From CAZUZS01 sp964624795 (lineage in GTDB: Bacteria; Calditrichota; Calditrichia; RBG-13-44-9), in contig CAZUZS010000047.1 in the NCBI GenBank assembly GCA_964624795.1, forward strand, positions 1 to 39,245: 39,245 nt of DNA. The letters run 5' to 3'. A model generated the notes under the pieces. That model did not search any database. It saw nothing but the letters and a program-made list of their open reading frames with translations, and had not been told where the DNA came from. Positions 1 to 9,216 of the stretch are shown piece after piece. The position numbers and the translations under genes are program-made. Each line of letters begins with the position of its first letter. Position 1 is the stretch's first letter.

Positions 1-8
1 AAAAATGA

Positions 9-94
<86 letters not shown>

Positions 95-149
95 AATGTG
101 ATATTTCTAATCTATTTCAACGCTAATTCTAACTTCCAATTCCCCGCTA

Positions 150-614
150 CTAATTTGTTTCGCGCAGTTTCCTGAAGAAATCCGACAAAATCAACGAGCA
201 TTTATTTTCAAGCACCCCGCGGATAACCTGAGCGCGATGGTTAAACCGTTTGTCCTCTACCAGGTTGTAGAGCGAACCGCATGATCCGGCCTTGGGATCG
301 CCGCAGCCAAATACCAGCAGCGGGATGCGGGCCAAAACAATGGCTCCGGCGCACATCGCACACGGTTCCAGCGTCACGTAGAGAGTGGTGTCCAGCAATC
401 GCCTGGAACCCAGGTAGTCCGCGGCTGCGGTTATGGCAATCATTTCAGCATGGGCTGTGGGGTCCTGCAAAGTTTCGGTCTGGTTATATCCGCGTCCGAT
501 TATGCGATTTTCATGAACCACCACGGCGCCAATGGGAACTTCTCTTGCTTCATAAGCCTTCTGCGCTTCCCGGAAGGCCTGCTCCATCCAATATTCATGA
601 TCGGTATCTAACAT
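150..614 (-). CDS. tadA: tRNA-specific adenosine deaminase TadA
   Basis: A zinc-dependent deaminase that converts A34 to inosine at the wobble position of tRNA-Arg(ACG). The cytidine-deaminase fold signature is clear: a zinc/catalytic motif HAE near residue 55 and the second zinc motif PCAMC near residue 85. Upstream is the VPIGAVVV strand typical of TadA. Length (154 aa) is normal for the family. The ATG at 614 is preferred; a GTG directly before it (617) would add one residue. The nearest purine-rich stretch is rather far upstream, so the ribosome site is weak. The gene lies between the tRNA-Ser and the cobalamin adenosyltransferase on the same strand. General cytosine deaminases share the fold, but the length and motif context favour TadA. 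Confidence 0.93.
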   Translation of the reverse strand: MLDTDHEYWMEQAFREAQKAYEAREVPIGAVVVHENRIIGRGYNQTETLQDPTAHAEMIAITAAADYLGSRRLLDTTLYVTLEPCAMCAGAIVLARIPLLVFGCGDPKAGSCGSLYNLVEDKRFNHRAQVIRGVLENKCSLILSDFFRKLRETN

Positions 615-805
615 CACAAGAAAAAGAAAATTCCCTCTCTGCCAAAAAACCGCCGCAAAAATAATATATTTTGCCTGCTAAAACAACGAATAAAAAGATT
701 GACAAATTCATTGCGGTAAATCCGGAGACGAATTTAGAATTCATTCAGAATCCGTTATCGTTCGCGCATCAAACGACGAGAATGCTTCGTCAGATTTCAT
801 GCCCC

Positions 806-1360
806 CTAATAATCAACACCCGGCTGTGCCAAAATTCCTTTTTGGTACGGATGCTTGATTTCGGTCATTTCGGTAACAAGATCGGCCGCCTCAATGATTT
901 CCGGCGACGCATTCCTGCCCGTCAGAACCACATGCAAATATGCGGGCCTGTTGTTTACCACTTCAAGAACCTCCGAAGCGGAGACCAATCCTTCTTTTAT
1001 AGCCACATTGACCTCGTCGAGAATCAGAATATCATAATCCTTGTCAAGATTGTCCCCTGCAAATTTCAACGCCTCTTTTGCCGCCGCAATATGATCTTCG
1101 ATAGGTTTTTTGTCCCCCATGATACGCACAAAGCCTTTTCCCATTCTTTTCAATTCCAGGTTCGGCGCCAGTTTCTTATAGCCTTCTAATTCTCCGTAAA
1201 CCCAGTCCCCCTTGATGAACTGCACCATAAGAATTTTCCAGTTATAACCAACCGCCCTTACGCACATCCCCAAAGCAGCAGTCGTTTTTCCCTTTCCGTT
1301 TCCGGTATAAACAATAAGAAGCCCCTTTCTTTTCTCGCGGGGAATTTCAGGAAGATTCAT
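806..1360 (-). CDS. cobO: Cob(I)alamin adenosyltransferase, CobO/BtuR type
   Basis: Transfers the adenosyl group of ATP to cob(I)alamin or cobinamide to form the coenzyme B12 cofactor. The protein (184 aa) begins with a P-loop, GNGKGKTT at residues 20-27, followed by AALGMCVRA. It has a Walker-B-like strand DILILDEVN and the family C-terminal segment (LTGRNASPEIIEAADLVTEM), all characteristic of the CobA/CobO/BtuR family rather than the PduO or EutT families. The start at 1360 is chosen because GAGGA lies just upstream; an open frame extends 22 codons further without a better ribosome site. It probably follows the porin gene in transcription. I looked for a B12-box riboswitch upstream and did not find one. 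Confidence 0.93.
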   Translation of the reverse strand: MNLPEIPREKRKGLLIVYTGNGKGKTTAALGMCVRAVGYNWKILMVQFIKGDWVYGELEGYKKLAPNLELKRMGKGFVRIMGDKKPIEDHIAAAKEALKFAGDNLDKDYDILILDEVNVAIKEGLVSASEVLEVVNNRPAYLHVVLTGRNASPEIIEAADLVTEMTEIKHPYQKGILAQPGVDY

Positions 1361-1570
1361 TTTATTTTCCTCTTTTTGACAGTTTCGAACCTCGCGAAAC
1401 TTAACATTGATACCTGCAAAATCCAAGATAGATCATGGGATTCCAAATTGCTTTTCCTTGATACAATGAAAAACTTCGCGGCCAATCCTGAAGTTACCAT
1501 GAACCTGTTTTGGCGGATGGATCAGCGCTACCTTTGCATAATTGGGGTTTTTCAGCGAATTTGCCCGAGA

Positions 1571-2680
1571 TCAGAAAATAATCGAGAGCTGGCTGCGCAG
1601 CGCGAAAATCGTATCTGCGCCTTCTGCGAACGGTTTTTCAATTTCGCCATTTACCTGCAAGCGTGTTTGGGATCCAAAATAGAGTGCGGGACCAAATCGA
1701 AAATACATAGTTTCGTCCTTGCTCCTATTCTGATCCGGCTCGATGTAAGTCACTCCTGCCGCAATTTCCCAGGCATCCGCTCCCGCCAGATTTGCCCGGG
1801 GTTTCGCCAATTTGCTTTTCCATCTTCCGCTGACGTCGAACAGCAGGAAATCCTGATCCTCATCCCTTTTAAGAAAATTTTTGCTGATTCTCCCATACGC
1901 GAAACCGCCTTCAATATCCAAACCAAATGGCAGGTAAATCCCAAAATCCGGAATAATGGCAAAAATATTTCCTTTGTTGTTGATTAGCAGATTCCCGGAG
2001 CTGTCAGCATGCATTTCCTGGTAACCCGCCTGGTTCACTGCCCCCGACACCGCAATTTGCATCACATTCCCAACCGGCATGCCAAATCTTCCCGTAAACA
2101 ACTTGCCGTTATTTGTGAAATCGGCTTTCCGGGAACCGGCGGTCTCCTTCACTCCTTTGCCGGAACCGTTTGAATAATTCACCGCAAATTCCATCCCCTG
2201 CTGCAGCTTCCCGCCAAACTCGATACCGATCTGGCGGGATGAGAGATTGTGTTCCTCCAGGAAGGCAGCCATTTTGCTTCGCTCTATTAAAAAGAGCTTG
2301 CCTGTCGAACGAAGCTCCTCCCGCCAAACCGGAACTTTGAACTGCCCCACTCTGACGGCATATTGCCGGAAAAATCTCAACTTTCCCTCTGCATCCAATA
2401 ACTGCGGGCTGTTATCCCGTATTTCGATATGTAATTTGGTTGATATCCACTCATTCAAATTTGCAGATGCCTGTAAGCGGGCCCGGCGAACGCGAAAGCC
2501 ATTGTTAGTTTCCTCCGCGTCCTGTTCGATATTCGTATCATACAAATGCTGAAATTGCAAAAGACCGGAGAAATTCAGCTTTTTTGAATTTCCGGCATCC
2601 ACCTCACCCGCACGAGCATTTTCTTCCCAAATGAAAATCATAACAAAAACGGCCAGGATAAACCGGGATAAGAGTTTCAT
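1571..2680 (-). CDS. Porin, phosphate-selective OprO/OprP-like
   Basis: A 369-aa predicted outer-membrane beta-barrel. A signal peptide (MKLLSRF followed by a hydrophobic stretch, ending at ARA-GE) precedes alternating hydrophobic/polar strands. Features typical of the OprP/porin O family are RVRRARLQASA near the first strands, then KLHIEIRDN, and VGQFKVPVWREEL, the strand-loop containing the G-x-F-K-x-P motif. The C-terminus is LRSQLSIIF, ending in Phe as BAM substrates usually do. The start at 2680 has GGAGG upstream and gives the signal peptide, so a 54-codon upstream extension is rejected. The substrate cannot be told from sequence. Its position before cobO is suggestive of shared transcription only. 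Confidence 0.8.
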   Translation of the reverse strand: MKLLSRFILAVFVMIFIWEENARAGEVDAGNSKKLNFSGLLQFQHLYDTNIEQDAEETNNGFRVRRARLQASANLNEWISTKLHIEIRDNSPQLLDAEGKLRFFRQYAVRVGQFKVPVWREELRSTGKLFLIERSKMAAFLEEHNLSSRQIGIEFGGKLQQGMEFAVNYSNGSGKGVKETAGSRKADFTNNGKLFTGRFGMPVGNVMQIAVSGAVNQAGYQEMHADSSGNLLINNKGNIFAIIPDFGIYLPFGLDIEGGFAYGRISKNFLKRDEDQDFLLFDVSGRWKSKLAKPRANLAGADAWEIAAGVTYIEPDQNRSKDETMYFRFGPALYFGSQTRLQVNGEIEKPFAEGADTIFALRSQLSIIF

Positions 2681-3341
2681 ACGACCTCCAAATTTGGAAA
2701 CATGACTCACAAAACGATTAAATTCTACTATTTCATAATTTTTGCCTGGGCAACTGATTTCTGGTTCTATAGAACAGGCTCGACACATTCGTAAGTTAAA
2801 ATATTTGTTACACCCACAAAGCGCCGATAATTTAAGATGCAAAGATACAGAAAAATAATAGATTCACAAAATTTATTCGCACACTCTCCGAGGGATCGCC
2901 ATTATTGATGCAACACACTGGAATTGCCATTTTGCTCAAGAATTGCCCGATGAATCCACACAGACAACAGGCAAAGCATCGAAACCTGCCTGGCGGTTTC
3001 GGAAATAATTCTCCCGAATATTTGGTGCAATCATTAGGGATTGGCATTTTTCTTTTTTGATTTTCATTCGGAAATTTATTAACGTTAGCCGGTTGGCACA
3101 GAAAATCAGGCCCGATGTGCGCAAAAGGACAAAAGTCGATATTTACCGGCAGAGTCTCAACTGATCTTAATGGCAGGAAGAAATCATGTTATTAAATCTC
3201 CGCTTTTTTCAGTCAGGATTTTTGTAGTTTCGATGGCAAAGTTCCCTTTGTTATTAAGCAGGATAGAAATGATCTTTAGACTGCGTCCGAATCGTTTTCG
3301 ATTGAATAGACTATCGGAATCAAGATCCATCAGGAGGAAAA
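2681..3341. other. Long divergent intergenic region
   Basis: About 660 bp separates the divergently oriented porin and CYTH genes, so promoters for both should lie here. Small open frames are present but none has a convincing ribosome site or recognisable protein. No riboswitch, RNA gene or clear repeat was seen. The AGGAGG at 3333-3338 is the ribosome site of the CYTH gene. Confidence 0.6.
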
Positions 3342-4826
3342 TTGAAATCAGAGAGTAATGATGCATCCCTAAAAATAGCGGCTGATTTCCTGCTGGCGGA
3401 ATATCACACCATGGAAAATCATCTATGGAAAAACGAGGAGCTTGGTGATCGCCGGGTAAACATTTTTCTCACAGTTGCCAGTGCGGTGATGGCGGCATCC
3501 GCCAGTTTGATGGCAGGTGAAGATTTCTTTACGGTGACCGGAACACTGAATCCAAAGTTATTCTGGATCATCTTTTTTAGTCTCACGGCAGTCTTCCTAT
3601 TTGGTCTGCTCACCTTATCCCGGATTATCAGGCGCAATCTTGAAACTGATTCGTGCAAAATGGCGCTGGACAGAATTCGGCTATATTTCCTGAGGTTGAA
3701 TCCGAATATTTTTCCGTATCTCCCCTTCGATCCGCACAAAAAGATACCGCAGCGAAGGGCACATTTGCTTGCCTTCGGCAGTGGTGGACTGGTTCAAACC
3801 ATTGTATTCATAAATTGTCTGTTATTGGCCGCCGCTGGTGGGCTCATCGCGATTGCTGGCTCCGCGTTTGTCGCCGTGCACGCGGGCGCACCTGCCGCTA
3901 GAATCCAGGGGAGCTGGCTGCTTTATTCCACTGGTCTAATTGCCGGAATTGTCGCTGCTCTTGGCGGATGGTTGCTTCAGCTAACCTATGTTAACAATCA
4001 ATATAAGACGCGAAAGGATGAAATGGAAATGCCCCTGCCAGACAAATTATCACGAGAGGTTGAATCGAAATTCATTGTCACGGGCGAGAACCCTGAACAG
4101 ACTGGCGAGCGACTTGCAGAGATTCCCGCAATCATGTCTTTTCCGCTCATGGACAGCGTAAACCTCAGAATTCACGATACATATTTTGACACCTCAAAAA
4201 AGGATTTGAAAGCGCACCACCTCTCACTGCGAATCCGGGAAATAGACGATTCGACGCTCATTACTCTCAAAGGCCGCCAGGCCAAAACCGAGTGGGGCGG
4301 AACATCCCGAATGGAGATCGAACAGGAGTGGTCCGAAACAGCAATTACAGAGGTGTGGCAGGAATTGGAAAAAGATCAGGTTTCGATAAATCATCCAGCA
4401 GCGATTAGCATGGAAAATCCTGTGAAGGCACTCCAGATAGCCGGATTGGAAATTGTGCAAGATCGGCAAACCCTGCGGCAGGTGAGAAACATCGTGGATT
4501 CTGAAGGCCAGGGTTCCGAGATCTTGGCAGAGCTGGCATTCGATAAAGTTGAATACCGGGTCGGCGGCAAAAAAGTAGTGCACTACGAAGTTGAATTAGA
4601 AGCAAAATCGGAAAAAGGGGTAGCACTACAGAGGGATATGGTCCGTTTTCTATCCAATGAATTTGCCGATCAGTTGCGCCCCTGGAAATACAGTAAACTG
4701 GCAACCGGTGGCGCACTGGAAGCCATGCAAAAGGATGCTATTCTTGACGGCTATCTCGACAATCTGAACCGCCTGTTACCCGCCGGGTACGACAGAATCG
4801 CTGCCTACCTGGATAAAAAGTCGTGA
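3342..4826 (+). CDS. Membrane-anchored CYTH domain protein
   Basis: A 494-aa two-part protein. Residues 1-220 hold two pairs of membrane helices (roughly 39-57, 73-96, 146-178 and 192-216), with a cytoplasmic stretch between the pairs. Residues about 238-455 form a CYTH/triphosphate tunnel domain: the N-terminal ExExK motif is EVESK at 239-243, followed by TYFDT, LSLRIR, ITLKGR, RMEIEQEW and HYEVELEAK. Known CYTH proteins act on triphosphorylated substrates (adenylate cyclase class IV, thiamine triphosphatase, inorganic triphosphatase). The substrate here is unknown. Translation starts at TTG 3342: AGGAGG lies about 4 nt upstream and no ATG is in frame before residue 24. The N-terminal module resembles the helical-pair domains placed on bacterial effectors, which is inference only. 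Confidence 0.8.
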   Translation: MKSESNDASLKIAADFLLAEYHTMENHLWKNEELGDRRVNIFLTVASAVMAASASLMAGEDFFTVTGTLNPKLFWIIFFSLTAVFLFGLLTLSRIIRRNLETDSCKMALDRIRLYFLRLNPNIFPYLPFDPHKKIPQRRAHLLAFGSGGLVQTIVFINCLLLAAAGGLIAIAGSAFVAVHAGAPAARIQGSWLLYSTGLIAGIVAALGGWLLQLTYVNNQYKTRKDEMEMPLPDKLSREVESKFIVTGENPEQTGERLAEIPAIMSFPLMDSVNLRIHDTYFDTSKKDLKAHHLSLRIREIDDSTLITLKGRQAKTEWGGTSRMEIEQEWSETAITEVWQELEKDQVSINHPAAISMENPVKALQIAGLEIVQDRQTLRQVRNIVDSEGQGSEILAELAFDKVEYRVGGKKVVHYEVELEAKSEKGVALQRDMVRFLSNEFADQLRPWKYSKLATGGALEAMQKDAILDGYLDNLNRLLPAGYDRIAAYLDKKS

Positions 4827-4902
4827 GAGTATCCACATGATTATTAGCCTATCTGCTTTTCGCACTGTTTGCAAAAATCAATTCTAAAAACCAGGAGATA
4901 AA

Positions 4903-5271
4903 ATGGAAAAACATCTGACGCTTCTTGGCGTGTTGTACATCGGCTTTAGTAGTTTGTGCCTTCTGGCAGCGGTGGTTGTTTTTATGGCAGTTGCCGGTGG
5001 CGGACTTCTTTCAGGCGATTCGCATGCAATTGCCATAACGACTATTGTTGGCAGCGCGATTGCCTTCTTTCTGGTTATCATCTCAGCTCCGGGTATTATT
5101 GGCGGCATCGGTATTCTCCGCAGATACGGCTGGGCACGAATCCTATTGCTCATTCTTGGCGCTCTTAATCTATTGAATATTCCGTTCGGAACGGCGCTTG
5201 GAATTTACACCTTCTGGGTACTGTTAAATAATGATACCACCAGGCTATTTTCAGGAACACCGGTTTCATAG
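4903..5271 (+). CDS. Small four-helix membrane protein
   Basis: A 122-aa very hydrophobic protein with about four transmembrane segments. It has a short glycine-rich central region and the motif GIGILRRYGWAR before the third helix, a pattern common in small uncharacterised membrane proteins of bacteria. The start is well supported by AGGAGATAAA directly before the ATG. It follows the CYTH gene by 76 bp on the same strand and may be co-transcribed. No enzymatic residues are evident and no function can be assigned. Confidence 0.75.
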   Translation: MEKHLTLLGVLYIGFSSLCLLAAVVVFMAVAGGGLLSGDSHAIAITTIVGSAIAFFLVIISAPGIIGGIGILRRYGWARILLLILGALNLLNIPFGTALGIYTFWVLLNNDTTRLFSGTPVS

Positions 5272-5367
5272 TGTCGTGAAATATAAGTTTGCAGGAAACA
5301 CTTTCTGGTTCTAAAACAAAAACTTTCATTCTGCAGATGAAGAACAAAAACCGTAGGAGAAAATGCG

Positions 5368-5829
5368 ATGAAGTTATGGCTTTTAAAACTCCTGGCATAT
5401 AATGATTGGGCAAACCGTGAAATATTGAAAGTTCTGGAGAGCCAGACAAAACCATTGGGGAAGATCGCAAGCCTGTTCTCGCATCTTATGACCACGGAGA
5501 AGATGTGGTTGGCACGCCTGAAAAAAGAAGACACATCATCCATCCAGGTCTGGCCGGAATTGGGTTCTATCGAGTGGGAATCGCTTATCAAATCCAATTA
5601 CAAGGCTTATCACGATTTTATAACTGAACTGACAGACGAAAATCTGGAGAATACCATTTCCTACCGCAACAGCAAAGGTGTGCAATTCCAGACGCCTATT
5701 CAAGACATCCTGACGCACGTTTTCCTGCACGCCGCCTATCACAGAGGGCAGGTCTCGGCAGCAATGCGGCAGGCCGGAATGGAGCCGGCTATTACTGATT
5801 TTATCTATTACGTTCGGACCCGAAAGTAA
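5368..5829 (+). CDS. DinB-like four-helix metal-binding protein
   Basis: A 153-aa protein of the DinB/YfiT-type superfamily. The helical pattern starts with LLAYNDWANREIL. Candidate metal ligands are His39 (in LFSHL) and the pair His121/His125 in HAAYHRGQ, which matches the family's usual H...HxxxH triad. Members are damage-inducible proteins or thiol transferases using bacillithiol, mycothiol or similar; the partner thiol cannot be told here. AGGAG sits before the ATG. The RidA-like gene follows after 14 bp, so the two are probably translated from one message. Confidence 0.87.
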   Translation: MKLWLLKLLAYNDWANREILKVLESQTKPLGKIASLFSHLMTTEKMWLARLKKEDTSSIQVWPELGSIEWESLIKSNYKAYHDFITELTDENLENTISYRNSKGVQFQTPIQDILTHVFLHAAYHRGQVSAAMRQAGMEPAITDFIYYVRTRK

Positions 5830-5843
5830 CCAAAAGCGCTCGT

Positions 5844-6242
5844 ATGCAGAAGATAAAAATTTCATCCGGAACACGTTGGGAGCTGCTCGTCGGTTACTCC
5901 CGGGCGGTGCGCTACGGCCATCACGTACAGGTTTCCGGGACCACCGCCACGGATGAAGACGGCAAAATTGTGGGAGTTGGTGATCCCTACCGTCAGACGA
6001 TTCAAACTCTAAATAATATCGAAACTGCGCTGCATAAGGCGGGAGCAAAAAGAGAGGATGTTGTAAGAACCCGGATTTATGTAACCAACATCGACAATTG
6101 GGAAAAGATCGGGAAAGCGCACGGTGAATTCTTTGGTGATGTTCGCCCTGCCACCAGCATGGTGGAAGTGAGCCGGTTAATTTCTCCCGAAATCCTGGTT
6201 GAAATCGAAGCCGAAGCGTATTTGGATAAAATCACAGAATAG
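5844..6242 (+). CDS. RidA family (YjgF/YER057c/UK114) protein
   Basis: A 132-aa protein of the RidA superfamily, whose best-known member hydrolyses reactive enamine/imine intermediates released by PLP enzymes. Visible family features are the QVSGTTATD strand, the helix TIQTLNNIETALHKAGA, then RTRIYVTNI, and RPATSMVEVSRL. The last aligns with the RidA segment carrying the substrate-contacting Arg. The opening (SGTRWELLVGYSRAVRYG) is of the subgroup distinct from canonical RidA, so imine deaminase activity is not certain. No clear ribosome site precedes the ATG, so translation is probably coupled to the DinB-like gene 14 bp upstream. Confidence 0.9.
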   Translation: MQKIKISSGTRWELLVGYSRAVRYGHHVQVSGTTATDEDGKIVGVGDPYRQTIQTLNNIETALHKAGAKREDVVRTRIYVTNIDNWEKIGKAHGEFFGDVRPATSMVEVSRLISPEILVEIEAEAYLDKITE

Positions 6243-6501
6243 AAATATTATCCAGGTGTTGAATTAGTGAGACTTCCGGTATTCAGGATATCGAAATAAA
6301 TGTGGATAAGGTAGTTAATCCCTTTCTTTCCTGAAGCAAAAGAGACCGCAAAAAATGCAAATCCAAACCGTGTCCTTTTCCGGTGTAAGATACCGACAAT
6401 CCCCAAAGCACAAATAAAATGATTTTGCTCCGATAATATCTTAAATTGTTGTTTCTTATAAGAGTGCTTTTGATAGGTTATAGATAAAAACAGGTGGATA
6501 A

Positions 6502-7107
6502 TTGATCGCAGTTCCCAGGAAGCGCCGGTACCGCACGCTGAAGCAGAAGCTCTCCCGTTTCATATTAAGCATGGCAGGCTGGAAAGTGGTGGGTAGCAAA
6601 CCCGATCTGCCAAAATACGTTATGATTGGATATCCACATACTTCCAACTGGGATTTTCCCATAGGACTTCTCATCATGACTGCACTCGGATTTGAGCTGC
6701 ATTGGATCGGTAAATCCTCGTTGTTCCGCTGGCCAATGGGCTGGCTCCTCCGGAAATTGGGCGGCGTTCCCATCAATCGCAGCACATCACAGAATTTTGT
6801 GGAACAGGCGGTTACCGCGTTCCGGGAGCACGAGAAAATGACTTTGGTTATTGCCCCCGAAGGCACCCGCAGCAAAGTGGAATTCTGGCGTAGCGGTTTC
6901 TATTATATTGCGTGGGGCGCAGTTGTGCCGGTCATTCCGGGATTCGTCGATTATTCCAAAAAAACAGGCGGCACCGGGCCGGCAATTTTTCTCACCGGCA
7001 ACATTGAGCACGATCTACAACAGTTTCGCGAATTCTATAAAGGAAAGATCGGGAAATATCCTGAAAAAACGGGTGAAATCCGGTTCAAACAGGACGTAAG
7101 AAGTTAG
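6502..7107 (+). CDS. PlsC-like lysophospholipid acyltransferase
   Basis: A 201-aa acyltransferase of the PlsC/LPLAT superfamily, expected to acylate a lysophospholipid or related glycerolipid at the inner membrane. The catalytic HX4D motif is HTSNWD at 46-51. The substrate-binding motif is PEGTR at 119-123, and GGVPINRS at about 87-94 is the second block. It is shorter than E. coli PlsC. The start is TTG at 6502, directly after an in-frame stop, with AGGTGG 4 nt upstream. The first in-frame ATG would be at residue 24. The last codons and the stop (7105-7107) lie in the first units of a heptamer tandem repeat, so the C-terminus may vary between strains. Confidence 0.85.
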   Translation: MIAVPRKRRYRTLKQKLSRFILSMAGWKVVGSKPDLPKYVMIGYPHTSNWDFPIGLLIMTALGFELHWIGKSSLFRWPMGWLLRKLGGVPINRSTSQNFVEQAVTAFREHEKMTLVIAPEGTRSKVEFWRSGFYYIAWGAVVPVIPGFVDYSKKTGGTGPAIFLTGNIEHDLQQFREFYKGKIGKYPEKTGEIRFKQDVRS

Positions 7108-7169
7108 AAGTTGGAAGTCGGAAGTTGGAAGTCGGAAGTTGGAAGTCGGAAGTTGGAAGTCGGAAGTGA
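7100..7169. repeat. Tandem heptamer repeat GAAGTYG x10
   Basis: Ten consecutive 7-bp units run from 7100 to 7169. The first is GAAGTTA, the middle units alternate GAAGTTG and GAAGTCG (so the higher-order unit is 14 bp), and the last is GAAGTGA. The stop codon of the acyltransferase is formed by units 1-2. Because the unit is 7 bp, expansion or contraction would change the reading frame at the gene's end only if units before the stop were affected. Confidence 0.97.
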
Positions 7170-7327
7170 TAGGGATATTGCCCCTAGTGGTATTTCTTGC
7201 CAACTACGAAAATGCACTGCCTGAGTCGCACCCGCCCGGCAACAAAAACAAATCGACCTTTTGGAATAGCGAATTTCCGTGTTAAATTTTTATTTGTATT
7301 TTGCAACTTAAACGGAGAGAACATAAA

Positions 7328-9127
7328 ATGAAACGATTACTAATTGCAGGCCTTGGTTTGCTCGCCATCCTTGGTTGCCAAAACTCAGAATTGAGCCAGA
7401 GAAGCGCGCAGCAATTCATTGATAGCTACACTCAGACATATCAAAAACTCTATTATGATTCCCAGAAAGCTGAGTGGAAATCCAATACAATGATCGTGGA
7501 GGGAGACTCCACTAACGCAGTGGCAACGCAAAATGCGAACGAGGCACTCGCTGCCTTCACCGGCAGCGCGGACAATATTCAGCAAATTCAGAAGTTGCTG
7601 AAGAAGAAGAACGATTTAAAACCGTTGCAGGTGAAACAGCTCAAAACGATGCTCTATATGGCGGCCAATAATCCGCAGACTGTTCCGGGAATCGTGAAAG
7701 AGCGCATCAAAGCGGAGACCAGGCAAACCGAAGAGCTTTTCGGTTTCAATTTCAAGATCGATGGGAAGTCGGTTTCAACGAATGATATTGATGAAATTCT
7801 CCAGTCCGCGACAAACCTGAATGAGCGCCACAAAGCCTGGGAATCCAGTAAAGAAGTTGGCAAAACCCTGCGGGCAGGCCTGGTGGAGCTGCGGCGGCTG
7901 CGAAACGAAACGGTTAAGGCCCTGGGCTACCCCGATTATTTCACATACCAGGTTTCCGATTATGGAATGAGCACGCAAGAAATGATGGATCTGAACCACC
8001 AGCTTATTCGTGATATTTGGCCGCTCTACCGGGAGCTGCACACTTATGCCCGGTATGAGCTGGCAAAAAAATATGGTGTGAAGAAAGTGCCCGATATGCT
8101 GCCGGCCGATTGGCTGCCCAATCGCTGGGGGCAGGACTGGAACACAATGGTTACAGTAAAGGGGATTGACCTGGACGCCATCCTAAAAGAAAAAACCGCC
8201 GATTGGCTGACGCACCAGGGAGAGCGTTTTTACATGAGCCTGGGCTTCCCCGCCCTGCCGCAGAGCTTCTGGGAAAAGTCCAGCCTCTACCCCCTGCCGC
8301 CCGATGCAGGATACAAAAAGAACAACCACGCTTCTGCCTGGCACATGGATCTGAACAAAGATGTGCGCAGCCTGATGAGCGTAATCCCTAATTCCGATTG
8401 GTACGAAACTGTCCATCATGAATACGGCCATATTTATTACTTCCTCACCTACAGCAATCCCGATGTTCCGATACTCCTGCGCGAAGGCGCCAATCGCGCG
8501 TATCATGAAGCGCTTGGCAGCCTGATGGGGCTGGCCGCCATGCAGAAGCCCTTTCTGGCACACCTCGACCTTTTGCCGGCCGATACGCAGAGCGACCAAA
8601 TGCAGAAGCTGCTCAAGGAAGGATTAAACTACATTGTTTTCATGCCGTGGTCTTCCGGGGTGATGACGGATTTCGAGCACGACCTGTATTCGGAAAACCT
8701 GCCGTCCAATCAGTTTAACAAACGATGGTGGGAATTGAAGTTGAAATACCAGGGAATTGTCCCGCCGGAGCCACGCGGCGAAGAATACTGCGATCCGACA
8801 TCCAAGACACATATTAATGATGATGCTGCACAGTATTATGATTATGCATTATCGAATGTCCTGCTCTTCCAGTTCCATAACTACATTGCGGAAAATATTC
8901 TGCATCAGGACCCCCATGCCACAAATTATTACGGGAACCGGGAGGTAGGCGAGTTTTTGCAAAAACTTATGTATCCCGGCGCCACGGTCGATTGGCGAAT
9001 ACTTTTGCGGGATAATATCGGTGAAGACATGAGCGCGCGGGCAATGCTGAAGTATTTTCAACCTCTCATGGATTACCTTAAGCAAGCCAACAAGGGACGG
9101 AAATACACGCTGCCGGAAAAAATCTGA
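7328..9127 (+). CDS. M2 family (ACE-like) peptidase, lipoprotein
   Basis: A 599-aa zinc metallopeptidase resembling angiotensin-converting enzyme (peptidyl-dipeptidase A, family M2). The zinc motif HEYGH is at 364-368. The third ligand is Glu394 in YHEALG, preceded by REGANRAYHE, which matches the ACE segment REGANPGFHE. Further M2 features are NNHASAWHMDL before the zinc site and YQVSDYGMS upstream. The N-terminus is a lipoprotein signal with lipobox Cys17 (LLAILGC), so it is probably anchored facing the periplasm or surface. The start at 7328 is chosen because GGAGAG lies upstream and it gives the intact signal; a 9-codon extension is possible. The likely role is release of dipeptides from peptides for nutrition. 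A rho-independent terminator follows at 9256. Confidence 0.93.
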   Translation: MKRLLIAGLGLLAILGCQNSELSQRSAQQFIDSYTQTYQKLYYDSQKAEWKSNTMIVEGDSTNAVATQNANEALAAFTGSADNIQQIQKLLKKKNDLKPLQVKQLKTMLYMAANNPQTVPGIVKERIKAETRQTEELFGFNFKIDGKSVSTNDIDEILQSATNLNERHKAWESSKEVGKTLRAGLVELRRLRNETVKALGYPDYFTYQVSDYGMSTQEMMDLNHQLIRDIWPLYRELHTYARYELAKKYGVKKVPDMLPADWLPNRWGQDWNTMVTVKGIDLDAILKEKTADWLTHQGERFYMSLGFPALPQSFWEKSSLYPLPPDAGYKKNNHASAWHMDLNKDVRSLMSVIPNSDWYETVHHEYGHIYYFLTYSNPDVPILLREGANRAYHEALGSLMGLAAMQKPFLAHLDLLPADTQSDQMQKLLKEGLNYIVFMPWSSGVMTDFEHDLYSENLPSNQFNKRWWELKLKYQGIVPPEPRGEEYCDPTSKTHINDDAAQYYDYALSNVLLFQFHNYIAENILHQDPHATNYYGNREVGEFLQKLMYPGATVDWRILLRDNIGEDMSARAMLKYFQPLMDYLKQANKGRKYTLPEKI

Positions 9128-9216
9128 AGTGAGGATGAGAAATAGAATATGTGAGGACAAAGGCTGTGGAAGGCCAAAAAGCGAATGCAACACATTTAGT
9201 TCCCCCGATGTTTCAA

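Noticed and set aside
1361..3341. Possible cobalamin riboswitch near cobO or the porin
   Set aside because: No B12-box (GCCACTG-like) or conserved pairing could be found on the minus strand upstream of either gene.
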